A DNA stretch of 64,000 nucleotides from Candidatus Pullichristensenella avicola (GTDB lineage: Bacteria > Bacillota > Clostridia > Christensenellales > Aristaeellaceae): contig DVIA01000055.1 of NCBI GenBank assembly GCA_018711655.1, forward strand, positions 21,456 to 85,455, written 5' to 3'. Below are positions 1 to 8,122 of the stretch, piece after piece. Each line of letters starts with the position of its first letter. Position 1 is the stretch's first letter. The notes below the pieces were generated by a model, which saw nothing but the letters and a program-made list of their open reading frames with translations, ran no database searches and had not been told where the DNA came from. The position numbers were made by a program, and so were the translations under genes.

Positions 1-1
1 C

Positions 2-982
2 GATGAAGACTTTTACTGCCTCGAGCGCGACGGCCTTTACCGATTTGAGGGCACCTGCCGTCAGCAATTGTGTACTGTCGAACTGAATGTGAGAGGCGGG
101 CTTGTATGCGATGGTGAAACGGCACACGCGCTCAGTCCGCAAGGTGAGATCATCCGCATGGATCTGCAAAGCGGCGAAGTAACGTTGGCGGAGCATACTA
201 CAGCGGATATGAAGATGGATCGGATTGTCGCGTATATCGACGGCTGGTATTACCTGCTGGGCAATTTTAGCGAGATGAGCTTTTACACGCTCTATGCTCT
301 ACGCGATGGGGAACTTCTGCCTATTGTGGACGGCGCGGGCACCGCTTTCCAATGGGGAGAGAATGTGATCGTAGGGGAATATACCTACGATATGGACAGT
401 GGCTGGCTATGTGCCGTTTCCATAAAGGATCAAAGACCGACCGTGCAGGAGATCAGCGCAACTGCCTACTCAGCGGCGGTATCAAGTGACGAGCTTTACT
501 ACTGGGAAGGCGTTGCTTCTGTCGATGAAGGTATAGAAGATGTGGTGCTCATTCGCCTTTCGGCAGATGGACGCGAGGTGCTTGCGCAGGCTGGAACGGA
601 TCAGTTCTACATCCGCCCTTTCTTTGGAGACTTTGCATGCCTGATTCTGAATGATTCCAGTGACGTCATGGTGTTTTCTCTGCATGATGGAAGCGCACGG
701 CGCGTGACCAGAGGCTCCCGTGACTTCAGCACGTGGAACTACTATATGGAATGGCTCGCCGATCCGGTTACCGGCACAGTGTTCAGTTACGATCCAAACT
801 CCGGAACGCTGTATATGGAATGTGATGGCAGCAACTGGGAAACGAGCGCCGAATACTCCTGTGATCTTCCCGCAAATAATTCAGTAGCGCGCAATGGCGA
901 AAACAAGGTGCTTGATATCTATGGCGGCGTTCTCATCTATCGTAACGATGCGGATGATGCCCGTCTCTATTGGACGATGTAA
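2..982 (+). CDS. propeller-like cell-surface protein, 5' end outside the window
   Basis: The frame is open to the first base of the window and ends at TAA 980-982, so at least 326 residues of a longer protein are present. The sequence is a run of short beta-strand-rich units in which Trp, Tyr and Gly recur (for example YLLGN, YYWEGV, LYWTM at the very end), the pattern of DUF5050/TolB-like beta-propeller proteins of Clostridia that often follow a signal peptide. No catalytic motif is visible and the signal peptide, if any, lies outside. A TTG at 68 could start a shorter product, but the upstream codons have the same coding character, so I read it as truncated by the window edge. It lies 24 bp before the next (broken) surface-protein gene. 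Function unknown. Confidence 0.7.
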   Translation, partial: DEDFYCLERDGLYRFEGTCRQQLCTVELNVRGGLVCDGETAHALSPQGEIIRMDLQSGEVTLAEHTTADMKMDRIVAYIDGWYYLLGNFSEMSFYTLYALRDGELLPIVDGAGTAFQWGENVIVGEYTYDMDSGWLCAVSIKDQRPTVQEISATAYSAAVSSDELYYWEGVASVDEGIEDVVLIRLSADGREVLAQAGTDQFYIRPFFGDFACLILNDSSDVMVFSLHDGSARRVTRGSRDFSTWNYYMEWLADPVTGTVFSYDPNSGTLYMECDGSNWETSAEYSCDLPANNSVARNGENKVLDIYGGVLIYRNDADDARLYWTM

Positions 983-1006
983 TTCAGCAGAAGGAGCAAA
1001 TGTTCG

Positions 1007-2649
1007 ATGAAAAAATGGAAAACCACCAAGCGCCGCATGGCCGCTGCGTTGGCGGCAATCCTAATTCTTGCTGCCATGCCAGTTGCCCGCGCGGTGGAGC
1101 TGCGCGCCAGCTTGTGGCTGACCGATCCGTCCGCCGATGTATTGTACAATGTAGATCAGTCATTGGAGCTTCTTTCGGGCATATCGGTGGCCCCGGGTGA
1201 GGAATTCTCCCTTTGCAGCGCCGTCTCTTCCGCCAGTTTCGGCATGGCGGAAGATGGCAGCGGGCAGACCGTGTACGGCGGTGGATTGGACAGAGTGGCA
1301 ACTGTTCTTGGCTGAGCGCTGTGCTCCGGCGGCTATGAGATTCTTGAAAGTCATTCCTTCAGCGAAGCGTTTGCCGGCGGCTATCTGGCTGAAGGCGAAG
1401 AAAGCATGCGCATTGACCTGAAAAACGACTTCGATCTGCGTTTTGTGAATTCGTTTGATCAGCATACGACCATCTATTGTTCGTGAGAGGAGAACGTGCT
1501 CCATTGCACACTGGTGCTTGGGGAGGTCATTTCTTCTGCACCACCAGAAACTGCGGCGGAAACGACGATACTGATTCCAAACGTCAATGAATTTCTCAGC
1601 CTGCGGGCTGAGCCTTCCACCTCTGCTGCTGTGCTAGAGAAGGTGTTGCCGGGCACGCGGATGGAAATGCTGGGCGCATCAGGCGGATTCTACTACGTTC
1701 GTGTGGAAGGAAGTGGAAGCGTGGGCTATGTACATTCCGGTTATGTGAAGATTCTGGGGGTTGAAGACGAACGCTGGCCCTACAGTTATGAACAGATGGT
1801 GGCGGATGTAGAGGATATGGTCGAAAATTCCGAAGGCCGTCTCATCTGCGAAGAGTTGTCGCTTAGTCTGGATGGACGAAGCATTCCCATATTGCGCTTT
1901 GGCGACATACAAGCGCAAAACCATGTGCTCATCCAGGCAGGCATTCACGGCCGCGAATACATCACCAGCCGCCTGGTTGTCGATCTACTCGACGATCTGT
2001 TGGTTAGCTGCCCGGATGGCATGGATGATGTGATGTTCCACATCTTTCCCATGGTAAACCCAGACGGTGTGGTCATCTCACAACTGGGCCCGGATGCAAT
2101 CAATGATCGCACCTTGGCCGAAGCTGTGCGCGCAATGTTGGCCGGCGAAAACGCCAACCACAGCATGTGGAAGTCAAACGCTCGAGGCACCGATCTGAAC
2201 CGAAATTTTCCTGAAGAATGGGAGTCCCTGACCGGGCGTGAACCCGGCAGCTCCCCTATCGCGGCGACACGCCGTTGAGCGAGCCAGAGTCGCAAGCCCT
2301 TGCAGAGTATTTGAAACGCTACGATTTCAAGGCTACTGTCAGCTATCATTCATATGGCAGTGTCATCTACTGGGAGGGAGCGTATACTCCGGAACTGAAT
2401 GGGCTCAATTATTCTCTGGCGATGCTGTTTTCGCAAAAATGTGGCTATGCACTGGGCACAAACGAGGCAACCAGCGTCGAGCGCGGCGGCTTCAAGGATT
2501 GGGCGCTCGGAACCTGCGGCATCCCCAGCGTGACCATCGAAATCGGCGCGGTGGACTGCTTCGGCAGCCCGGATGAATACACAGGCATTCTCATCAACCA
2601 CAAGGGAAGCTGGCAAATGCTTGCAGATTGGGTTGTGAGCAACGCCTGA
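1007..2649 (+). pseudogene. broken VanW - SH3 - M14 zinc carboxypeptidase gene
   Basis: One gene seems to be split by three lesions. Start ATG 1007 gives a signal peptide (KKWKTTKRR then a hydrophobic run to AVA-like cleavage) and a VanW domain (PGEEFSLC, YGGGLDRVATVL). In-frame TGA at 1313-1315 and TGA at 1484-1486 interrupt it, yet the same frame continues with VanW-like sequence (ALCSGGYEILESHSFS) and then an SH3-like domain (FLSLRAEPSTSAAVLEKVLPG, roughly 1590-1760). An M14 metallopeptidase domain follows with zinc ligands in GIHGREY and GTDLNRNFPEEW. At about 2260 (CTCCCCTATC) one C appears to be missing: the frame shifts from frame 2 to frame 1, where YRGDTPLSEPESQ continues with SYHSYG (third zinc His) and TIEIGA (catalytic Glu), ending at 2649. 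Trp codons TGG to TGA would explain both stops. Decay is my reading; a homopolymer sequencing error could explain the frameshift but not both TGAs. Confidence 0.8.
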
Positions 2650-2688
2650 GAAATACATCTGGAACGCAAAACAGAAGGGAGAAAAACT

Positions 2689-2952
2689 ATGCATGGATTG
2701 AGTAAGCTGGCGACGGTGCTTGGTTGGATACTGCTCCTAGTGGGCGTCGCCGTGTTCGTCATCATGATCGCCGGGGGGATCAGCGGCGAGGAAATGGACG
2801 CCGCCTATGGCATCGGCCAAGGCCTTGGTCTCATCTCCTATCTGGAGCCCGCCGAGCAACTTTGGTTAATGCTGGGGCATCATCGCTTCACGCTTCTGAT
2901 CGTCGGTCTGGCGCTGATTGTCGTCGGCAGGGTTACGGCGCGTAAACAATGA
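2689..2952 (+). CDS. small two-TM membrane protein
   Basis: An 87-residue protein with an ATG preceded by AAGGGAGAAAAACT. Two hydrophobic segments are clear, about residues 9-28 (VLGWILLLVGVAVFVIMIAG) and 65-82 (FTLLIVGLALIVVGRV), with a 35-residue linker between them rich in Gly, Ile and Leu. The C-terminus is basic (RVTARKQ). I do not recognise a family. It follows the broken carboxypeptidase gene by 39 bp and was probably its operon partner. Confidence 0.6.
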   Translation: MHGLSKLATVLGWILLLVGVAVFVIMIAGGISGEEMDAAYGIGQGLGLISYLEPAEQLWLMLGHHRFTLLIVGLALIVVGRVTARKQ

Positions 2953-3133
2953 GCGCCCCATTGCAGAATAGGTAGACGGAAAGCCGGCCGTTTCGCGCTT
3001 AAGAGAATACGTCGACAACGTTGTGAAGGGAAGAACGGCTTCCAATTCCCCTCTGCCGCGCATATAATTTTCGATTTGTCATGATCTGGGCTGACCCAAA
3101 AGTGATTGTCCCAGCTCCGTTCACGTCAGGCAT

Positions 3134-3163
3134 TGACATATTTATGTGTTTTTTGATATGATA
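3134..3163 (+). promoter_or_regulatory. sigma-A type promoter of the ECF sigma gene
   Basis: TTGACA at 3134-3139 and TATGAT at 3158-3163 are separated by 18 bp, in an AT-rich patch that stands out from its surroundings. The start codon is 35 bp downstream of the -10, after GGGGAG. Confidence 0.7.
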
Positions 3164-3197
3164 TGGTTAAATATACGATTATCAGGGGAGTGGCGGG

Positions 3198-3737
3198 ATG
3201 GGAGCGTATACTAATGAAGAATTGGAGCGGATCATCTATCGGTTTAAGGACATGGTCTACCGGGTAGCTATGACGCATACGAGAAATGCATCAGAAGTGG
3301 ATGATATATTTCAAGAGGTATTTCTTCGACTGGTGAGACAGAAAAAACCGTTCGACGATGATGCCCACTTGAAGGCATGGCTTTTGCGCGTAACGATCAA
3401 CTGTGCCTGCGATCTGCATCGCGCGCCATGGACAAAGCGTACGGTCAGTTATGAAGATGAACTGGAGAAGAATAGAAAAGGAGGAAATGCTTTTTTTGAG
3501 CCTGTAATGTGGCTTGCAGACGATGGCCCGGATGATTTTATGCGGGAAGTAACACTTGAAGCAGTCAGGGCATTGCCGCAAAGACTCCGCAGCGTGATTT
3601 TTCTGTTCTACTACGAAGGAATGAACATCGCTGAGATTGCAGACATGCTGAACATTCAACCAAACGCAGTAAAAACACGACTTTCGCGAGCGCGAGGAAA
3701 ATTAAAAAAAGCATTGGGAGCATCACTGTATGTGTGA
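3198..3737 (+). CDS. ECF-family RNA polymerase sigma factor
   Basis: A 179-residue sigma-70 family protein of ECF size. Region 2 is at about residues 10-75 (YRFKDMVYRVAMTHTRNASEVDDIFQEVFLRL is the usual core-binding/-10 pattern, here quoted only for its key DDIFQEVFLRL), and region 4 at about 122-175 with the helix-turn-helix core IAEIADMLNIQPNAVKTRL. It would direct RNA polymerase to a small regulon in response to an envelope signal. Its stop overlaps the next start by 8 bp, the usual arrangement with a membrane anti-sigma factor. That anti-sigma gene is truncated here, so the sigma factor may be unrestrained or itself on the way to loss. GC content and codon use are lower than in the rest of the window. 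Confidence 0.9.
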   Translation: MGAYTNEELERIIYRFKDMVYRVAMTHTRNASEVDDIFQEVFLRLVRQKKPFDDDAHLKAWLLRVTINCACDLHRAPWTKRTVSYEDELEKNRKGGNAFFEPVMWLADDGPDDFMREVTLEAVRALPQRLRSVIFLFYYEGMNIAEIADMLNIQPNAVKTRLSRARGKLKKALGASLYV

Positions 3738-3927
3738 TAAAGACATGAAGAACAATAAAGCAATAAAATTTGGCGCGGAGTTGAGCGATATGCATGCTCC
3801 GGAAGAATTGGTGCAAAAAACGTTGGCCGCTATGCATGCAGAAAATGAACGGTTAGCAAGGGCGGATGGCATTGGAAGCTCTAGGGAAGAGTCCCGAAGA
3901 TATCCATGTTTTCGGCGGGGTATCTAG
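3730..3927 (+). pseudogene. truncated anti-sigma factor (N-terminal fragment)
   Basis: Translation starts 8 bp inside the sigma gene and gives 65 residues. The first about 43 residues (KFGAELSDMHAPEELVQKTLAAM, key part HAPEELVQKTLAAMH) match the N-terminal region typical of clostridial ECF anti-sigma factors, which normally run to 200-300 residues with a transmembrane helix. After ERLARADG the reading frame becomes arginine/serine-rich nonsense and stops at TAG 3925. At about 3860-3866 the DNA changes to an unrelated gene read in another frame, so the cause is a deletion or recombination joint, not a point mutation. Confidence 0.75.
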
Positions 3928-4141
3928 CGATGAAGCTTATGACGTTCTGCGTGCAGCAGCAGCGGGTGAACCTAGCTTTATGATAGGCGGTTGGGGCGTA
4001 GATGCGCGCATTGTTGCAACAAAAACACTTGAAGCCGCAGGTAGGCATTTTCTGGGATTGGAACAAGAACAATATCAAATCGCCGAGGCGCTGATTATTA
4101 CTAAGGAAAACGTGAATACCTATTATCCGGAAGAGGGATAG
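3866..4141 (+). pseudogene. C-terminal fragment of a sugar ABC transporter substrate-binding protein
   Basis: From ATG 3866 the frame gives 91 residues that look like the last third of a ribose/xylose-type periplasmic-binding protein: GALEAL-like start (MALEALGKSPEDIHVFGG), then SSDEAYDVL and the terminal pattern LIITKENVNTYYPEEG typical of these proteins. The signal peptide, lipobox and first lobe are missing. The frame upstream of 3866 meets TAG at 3854, so nothing longer exists. It is the downstream side of the deletion joint that also cut the anti-sigma gene. The lost sugar transporter probably belonged with the following ROK regulator. Confidence 0.7.
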
Positions 4142-4153
4142 GTTGTTTCTGCG

Positions 4154-4188
4154 CTGCGGCGGATTCCATCGCCGGAACTTCGCCGCAG
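4154..4188 (+). terminator. GC-rich hairpin after the binding-protein remnant
   Basis: Arms CTGCGGCG (4154-4161) and CGCCGCAG (4181-4188) can pair around a 19-nt loop. There is no T-run, so termination is uncertain. Confidence 0.35.
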
Positions 4189-4209
4189 CACAAATTATTC
4201 TCAGGAACA

Positions 4210-4262
4210 TTGACAATGCCGCAGAAAAAGGCTAATATTTCCATATGGTTATTAATGGAAAT
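4210..4262 (+). promoter_or_regulatory. promoter and inverted-repeat operator of the ROK regulator gene
   Basis: TTGACA (4210-4215), 17 bp, TAATAT (4233-4238). Immediately downstream an inverted repeat ATTTCCAT (4237-4244) / ATGGAAAT (4255-4262) covers the expected transcription start. A repressor bound there would block the promoter, consistent with autoregulation by the ROK protein. This is inferred from position and symmetry. Confidence 0.65.
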
Positions 4263-4270
4263 ACGGGTAG

Positions 4271-5518
4271 GTGACCGATTTGAAGTACTTTTGTAAGCAT
4301 AATGAGGTCAGAGGAAATATAAGCCAATTGGAAATCAAGCGTGCAAATTTGGCCAGAGTTTTTTCGCTGATTGAAAAGAAGCATGGCTTATCTCGCACCT
4401 CAATTGCCAAGGAAGTACACTTAACAAAGGCAACGGTTTCTTCGCTTGTGGATGAACTCTGCGAAAAGGGTTTAGTGATGCAGATTGGAATGGGAGAATC
4501 CGTTACGGGAAGAAAACCCATTCTCCTGGAGATCAACCCTGATGGAGCCATGTTTCCAGTGCTCGTTCTCCGACCTACGGGGATACGCTATATGCTATAC
4601 AATCTGTGCTTTGAACAATTGGAAACGGTTTTTAGGCCGTTTCCGGCCGGATTCCGAGAGGACGGAGAAAGCGCCTCGGATAAGATTGCAAGCATTGCAC
4701 TGGAACTTTTGCACAAGGACGCCCAAAAAATCAACTGGGATAAGGTGCCCACAGTCTGCCTGTGTTATCCCGGATCATTTCGCTGGGACAGAAACCTATT
4801 CTCTTCGTCTGTATTGCAAACGCGTACAAAGGCTGAATTTGTGCAAAAGATTTATGCAAACATCAAAGGGAAGCCGTTGTTTTTGGAAAATGAATCTACA
4901 TGCGTCGCTTATGCAGAGATGTGCGCCCGTTATGGCCAGAATGAAGATATGGTATTTATCAATATTAGCGATGGCATTGGCCATGAGAGGATCGAGAAAG
5001 GCAGAATGCGTTGCAAGGATGATGAAACGCCTTTAGAGTTCGGACACATCACTATTAATATGAACGGCCGTGAGTGCCTGTGCGGCAATCGGGGCTGTGT
5101 AGAGCGTTACGTCAGTTGCAGCGCAATTGTTAAGGACGTTGTTGACAAGATTCGCGAGGGCGAAAAATCTATGGTGACAGATTTGGTAGGGGGAGACTTG
5201 GACGCTGTGAGCATTGACACCCTTCGCCTCGCCAGCGAGGCAAACGATCAATTGGTAAATAGCGTTTTGAGGGAGGCGTCACGTTGCTTGGCATACGCTA
5301 TTAACAATCTAACGTGTGTGCAAAACACAGGGGAGATTGTCCTTGGTGGCGGCATTGAACGGGTGGGCGAGCGATTTTTGAACTTTGTCAGGGAATCCAT
5401 CGCTTGTATTGGCTGCCGAAACAAGATGGATCGCGTCCAGGTTTCCTATACGGTTCTGAAGGAGAATGCCGATAGCGAAGGAATTGTTCGCCAGTATGTA
5501 GACTCCTATATGCCGTAG
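4271..5518 (+). CDS. ROK-family transcriptional regulator (XylR/NagC type)
   Basis: A 415-residue protein. Residues about 25-75 form a winged helix (LSRTSIAKEVHLTKATVSSLVDELCEKG, key TSIAKEVHLTKATVSSLV), followed by the ROK sugar-kinase-like fold. The ROK zinc motif is present as CLCGNRGCVERYVS near residue 277, and the C-terminal GGGIERVGERF loop is kept. The glycine-rich phosphate motif of active kinases (DxGxT) is not obvious, in keeping with a repressor that binds a sugar but does not phosphorylate it. The call uses GTG 4271; TTG 4280 has a better spaced AGGTGA site and may be the true start. It precedes a PIG-L deacetylase and follows a sugar-binding protein remnant, suggesting an amino-sugar or glycoside regulon. 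Confidence 0.85.
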   Translation: MTDLKYFCKHNEVRGNISQLEIKRANLARVFSLIEKKHGLSRTSIAKEVHLTKATVSSLVDELCEKGLVMQIGMGESVTGRKPILLEINPDGAMFPVLVLRPTGIRYMLYNLCFEQLETVFRPFPAGFREDGESASDKIASIALELLHKDAQKINWDKVPTVCLCYPGSFRWDRNLFSSSVLQTRTKAEFVQKIYANIKGKPLFLENESTCVAYAEMCARYGQNEDMVFINISDGIGHERIEKGRMRCKDDETPLEFGHITINMNGRECLCGNRGCVERYVSCSAIVKDVVDKIREGEKSMVTDLVGGDLDAVSIDTLRLASEANDQLVNSVLREASRCLAYAINNLTCVQNTGEIVLGGGIERVGERFLNFVRESIACIGCRNKMDRVQVSYTVLKENADSEGIVRQYVDSYMP

Positions 5519-5581
5519 AATAGAAAAACACACATATGTATGCCGAAATTGTGTAATTGACAAAGAAATAAGGAGGACAAT

Positions 5582-6298
5582 ATGAGGGTATTAGCGGTTG
5601 GCTGCCATCCGGACGACCTTGAAATCAATGCATTTGGCACATTGATCCGATGCATACAAAGAGGCGACGATGTGTTCATTTGCGGTGTGACAAACGGAAG
5701 TGGCGGATCGATGACGTTGTCTCCGGAAGAAATATCAAAAGTACGCATTGAAGAAGCGCGGCGAGCGGCGCAGTTGATTGGCGCAAAGGAATACATCAAT
5801 TTAGGCGTGGAAGATTTACAGGTGGATGCAAGAGATACACGCCTGATTGATCAGATGATAGATGTGATCCGCATGACCAAGCCGGATATGATCATTACCC
5901 AACATCCCGACGACTATCAGAGGGATCACAGCGAAGTTTCCGACTTGGTGTTTAATGCGAGCTTTATGGCAACCGTTCCGAACCATAAAACAGAATACCC
6001 TTGCCATTCTGTTATTGCGCCGTTATTTTTTATGGAACCATCTTCTGGAAACTTCTTTCACCCTACAGACTATGTAGGCATAAGCGATGTGATAGAAACA
6101 AAAATGGAAGCGTTGGCCTGTCATGCATCTCAGATAGAATGGTTGATGGCACATGTTGGTAAGGATTTGCTTGCAACAACTCGCGCAACGGCCATATATA
6201 GGGGAAAGCTCTGCCAGGCTCCATATGCAGAAGCCTTCAAACGCTCTGATCATGCATTGCGTATGACTTCTTACCGTATGCTGCCGGAAGGAAAATAG
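5582..6298 (+). CDS. PIG-L / LmbE family N-acetyl-sugar deacetylase
   Basis: A 238-residue protein with ATG after AATAAGGAGGACAAT. The family's metal site is visible: HPDD at residues 9-12, and DYQRDH near residue 112, which supplies the next histidine. LmbE/PIG-L enzymes hydrolyse N-acetyl groups from glucosamine-containing compounds using Zn2+. Size matches the family (220-260). It lies 64 bp after the ROK regulator in the same direction and is followed by a good terminator, so the two probably form one transcript. Whether the substrate is a free disaccharide, a glycoside or a bacillithiol-type thiol cannot be told. Confidence 0.85.
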   Translation: MRVLAVGCHPDDLEINAFGTLIRCIQRGDDVFICGVTNGSGGSMTLSPEEISKVRIEEARRAAQLIGAKEYINLGVEDLQVDARDTRLIDQMIDVIRMTKPDMIITQHPDDYQRDHSEVSDLVFNASFMATVPNHKTEYPCHSVIAPLFFMEPSSGNFFHPTDYVGISDVIETKMEALACHASQIEWLMAHVGKDLLATTRATAIYRGKLCQAPYAEAFKRSDHALRMTSYRMLPEGK

Positions 6299-6374
6299 GG
6301 ACGCCTTGAGACCTCCTACGCGCTCGACCTGCTCGCCAAACAATTCTACTTCCAGTATGTGCATGCGTTTCATC

Positions 6375-6410
6375 GGCTTCCCCCCCACGTCTGGGGGAAG
6401 CCTTCTTTTG
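6375..6410 (+). terminator. rho-independent terminator after the deacetylase gene
   Basis: GGCTTCCCCC (6375-6384) pairs with GGGGGAAGCC (6393-6402) around an 8-nt loop, followed by TTCTTTTG. Confidence 0.75.
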
Positions 6411-6440
6411 TCCTTAGACAAGGCGCAGACCATCAGCGCG

Positions 6441-6907
6441 CGCCACGCCGATGGAATGGCGTACTCATCGGGCGCGCTGCGCTGGCAGTGCGCCGTCCCC
6501 CACCCCGGCGGGCAGACCTTGCATCTCGAATTTATCCGCCCATCCTGTTTTCCCCCACCCCGGCGGGCGGGCCGGGAAATGGCCCGCGCCTTTGGCGGCG
6601 CTCTGCATTGTTCGCCTGCGCGGCGGGGGCCAGAACGCGCGGGCAGCCTTCGCGGCCATGTGTAAACCAGGTCTGCAAGGCTATTCCATCATCACACGCC
6701 ACGCCGATGGAATGGCGTACTCATCGGGCGCGCTGCGCTGGCAGTGCGCCGTCCCCCCCCCGGCGGGCGGAGCTTGCATCTCGAATTTATCCGCCCATCC
6801 TGTTTTCCGCTGTCCCCACCCCGGCGGGCGGGCCGGGAAATGGCCCGCGCCTTTGGCGGCGCTCTGCATCGTTCGCCTGCGCGGCGGGGCCAGAACGCGC
6901 GGGCGGC
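6441..6907. repeat. direct duplication of about 207-211 bp, two copies
   Basis: Copy 1 at 6441-6647 and copy 2 at 6697-6907 begin with the same CGCCACGCCGATGGAATGGC and end with CAGAACGCGCGGGC. They differ by a few substitutions and small indels (for example 7 extra bases CGCTGTC-like in copy 2 before CCACCCCGGCGGGC). Inside each copy CCCCGGCGGGC occurs twice. Frames cross both copies in several registers but none looks like a real protein. The 650 bp between the deacetylase and kinase genes hold the terminator, this duplication and the kinase promoter; I see nothing else. It may be a dispersed intergenic element. Confidence 0.8.
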
Positions 6908-6908
6908 A

Positions 6909-6937
6909 TTGAGCGCGGCGACGCTTTGTGGTATAAT
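6909..6937 (+). promoter_or_regulatory. promoter of the BceS-like kinase gene
   Basis: TTGAGC (6909-6914), 17 bp, TATAAT (6932-6937). The -35 abuts the end of the second duplication copy. The start codon is only about 20 bp from the -10, so the 5' leader is very short. Confidence 0.65.
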
Positions 6938-6957
6938 CGCTTTGGCAGGTGATGGTT

Positions 6958-7926
6958 ATGCGTTTGCTGTGGGAGTATCTGCGCTTGCACCGCAAGGGCG
7001 CGGCGCTGTATGCGGTCTTTGTCGCGATCTTTGCGATGGTGTTCTCGCTTTACCGGCTGCCGGTGGAGGCGATTTTGTACGCAGGCGGTTTGTGTCTGTT
7101 GGCGTTTGCCGTGCTGGCGGGCGTCGATTTCGGGCGTTTTCGGGCCAGGCACGCGCATCTGCAGGCCCTCGTCCGGCGCGTCGGTTTGGGCGTGGAGGAC
7201 ATGCCCGTCCCCGCCGATTGCATCGAGGCGGACTATCAGGCGGCGCTGCGCGCCCTCTGGGACGAACGCGCCCGCGCGGTTTCGCGCGCCGACGCGGCCA
7301 TGAGCGACATGCGCGATTACTACACGCTCTGGGCGCACCAGATCAAAACCCCCATCGCCGCCATGCACCTGCTGGTAGCGGAAAACGGCGAGGCGGCGCG
7401 CGAACTGTTCAAAATCGAACAGTATGTGGACATGCTGCTTTCCTACATCCGCCTGGAAAGCGACGTGAACGATCTTGTTCTGCGCCCCTGCGACCTTGAC
7501 GCCATCCTGCGCACGGCAGCGCGCAAATACGCCCGCTTTTTCATCCATCAGGGGCTGCGGCTGGAAATACAGTCCACGCGCCGGCAGGTGCTGACGGACG
7601 AAAAGTGGTTTGCCTTTTGCGTGGAGCAAATCCTCTCCAACGCCGTCAAATACACGCCCTCCGGCACGATTTCCATGTATGTGGAGAACGATTTCCTGGT
7701 CATCGCCGACACGGGCATCGGCATCGCCCCGGAGGACCTGCCGCGCGTGTTCGAGCGCGGCTATACCGGCTACAACGGCCGCACGGACCGCAAGTCCTCC
7801 GGCATCGGCCTGTATCTGACGCGGCGGGTGCTGGCCATGCTCGGGCATTCGATACACATCGACGCCCGCCCCGGCGGCGGCACGCGCGTGCACATCTCCC
7901 TAAAGCGCCCCGAGCTTTCGGAATGA
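6958..7926 (+). CDS. BceS/GraS-like intramembrane-sensing histidine kinase
   Basis: About 322 residues. Two transmembrane helices sit close together near the N-terminus (about residues 14-33 and 36-57) with almost no extracellular loop, the mark of intramembrane-sensing kinases. The H-box is WAHQIKTPIAAM (about residue 120), then N-box SNAVKYT, G1 ADTGIGI and G2 SSGIGLYL. Such kinases do not sense peptide antibiotics directly but respond to flux through a BceAB exporter. The exporter genes follow 200 bp downstream, but the cognate response regulator gene, normally just upstream, is absent from this window. ATG 6958 fits the upstream GGCAGG; ATG 6952 and GTG 6949 are alternatives. Confidence 0.9.
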   Translation: MRLLWEYLRLHRKGAALYAVFVAIFAMVFSLYRLPVEAILYAGGLCLLAFAVLAGVDFGRFRARHAHLQALVRRVGLGVEDMPVPADCIEADYQAALRALWDERARAVSRADAAMSDMRDYYTLWAHQIKTPIAAMHLLVAENGEAARELFKIEQYVDMLLSYIRLESDVNDLVLRPCDLDAILRTAARKYARFFIHQGLRLEIQSTRRQVLTDEKWFAFCVEQILSNAVKYTPSGTISMYVENDFLVIADTGIGIAPEDLPRVFERGYTGYNGRTDRKSSGIGLYLTRRVLAMLGHSIHIDARPGGGTRVHISLKRPELSE

Positions 7927-8019
7927 CCTTCGCGGTAGAGCGTCCACAGCGGGCGCTCTGCGCGTTTTTGGAACAAAACGCCTTTTCCGCGCGTCTGAAA
8001 GGGCGTTTCCCGGCCCAAC

Positions 8020-8093
8020 CTTACAAAACTGTAAGTTTGCCGGCCAAAATGTAAGGTAAAGTTATGGCAGCGGCGCTTTGGGCGCGGTATACT
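8020..8093 (+). promoter_or_regulatory. response-regulator operator and activated promoter of the exporter operon
   Basis: An exact inverted repeat CTTACA-AAAC-TGTAAG lies at 8020-8035, with a third half site TGTAAGG at 8050-8056. Downstream is a good -10 TATACT (8088-8093) with a poor -35 (TGGCAG at 8065-8070). Good -10, weak -35 and upstream direct/inverted half sites are what is expected of a promoter activated by an OmpR-type BceR regulator. The assignment is by pattern. Confidence 0.6.
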
Positions 8094-8122
8094 GTGTACA
8101 TCTTCTCAAGGAGGTTTCCCAC

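Noticed and set aside
1313..1486. TGA codons read as an amino acid (recoding)
   Set aside because: Many intact genes here end in TGA, no selenocysteine-type hairpin was apparent, and a frameshift further on shows the gene is decaying anyway.
6359..6995. Several overlapping frames across the duplicated element
   Set aside because: They are open in many registers, have no ribosome sites and no domain, and differ between the two copies by indels.
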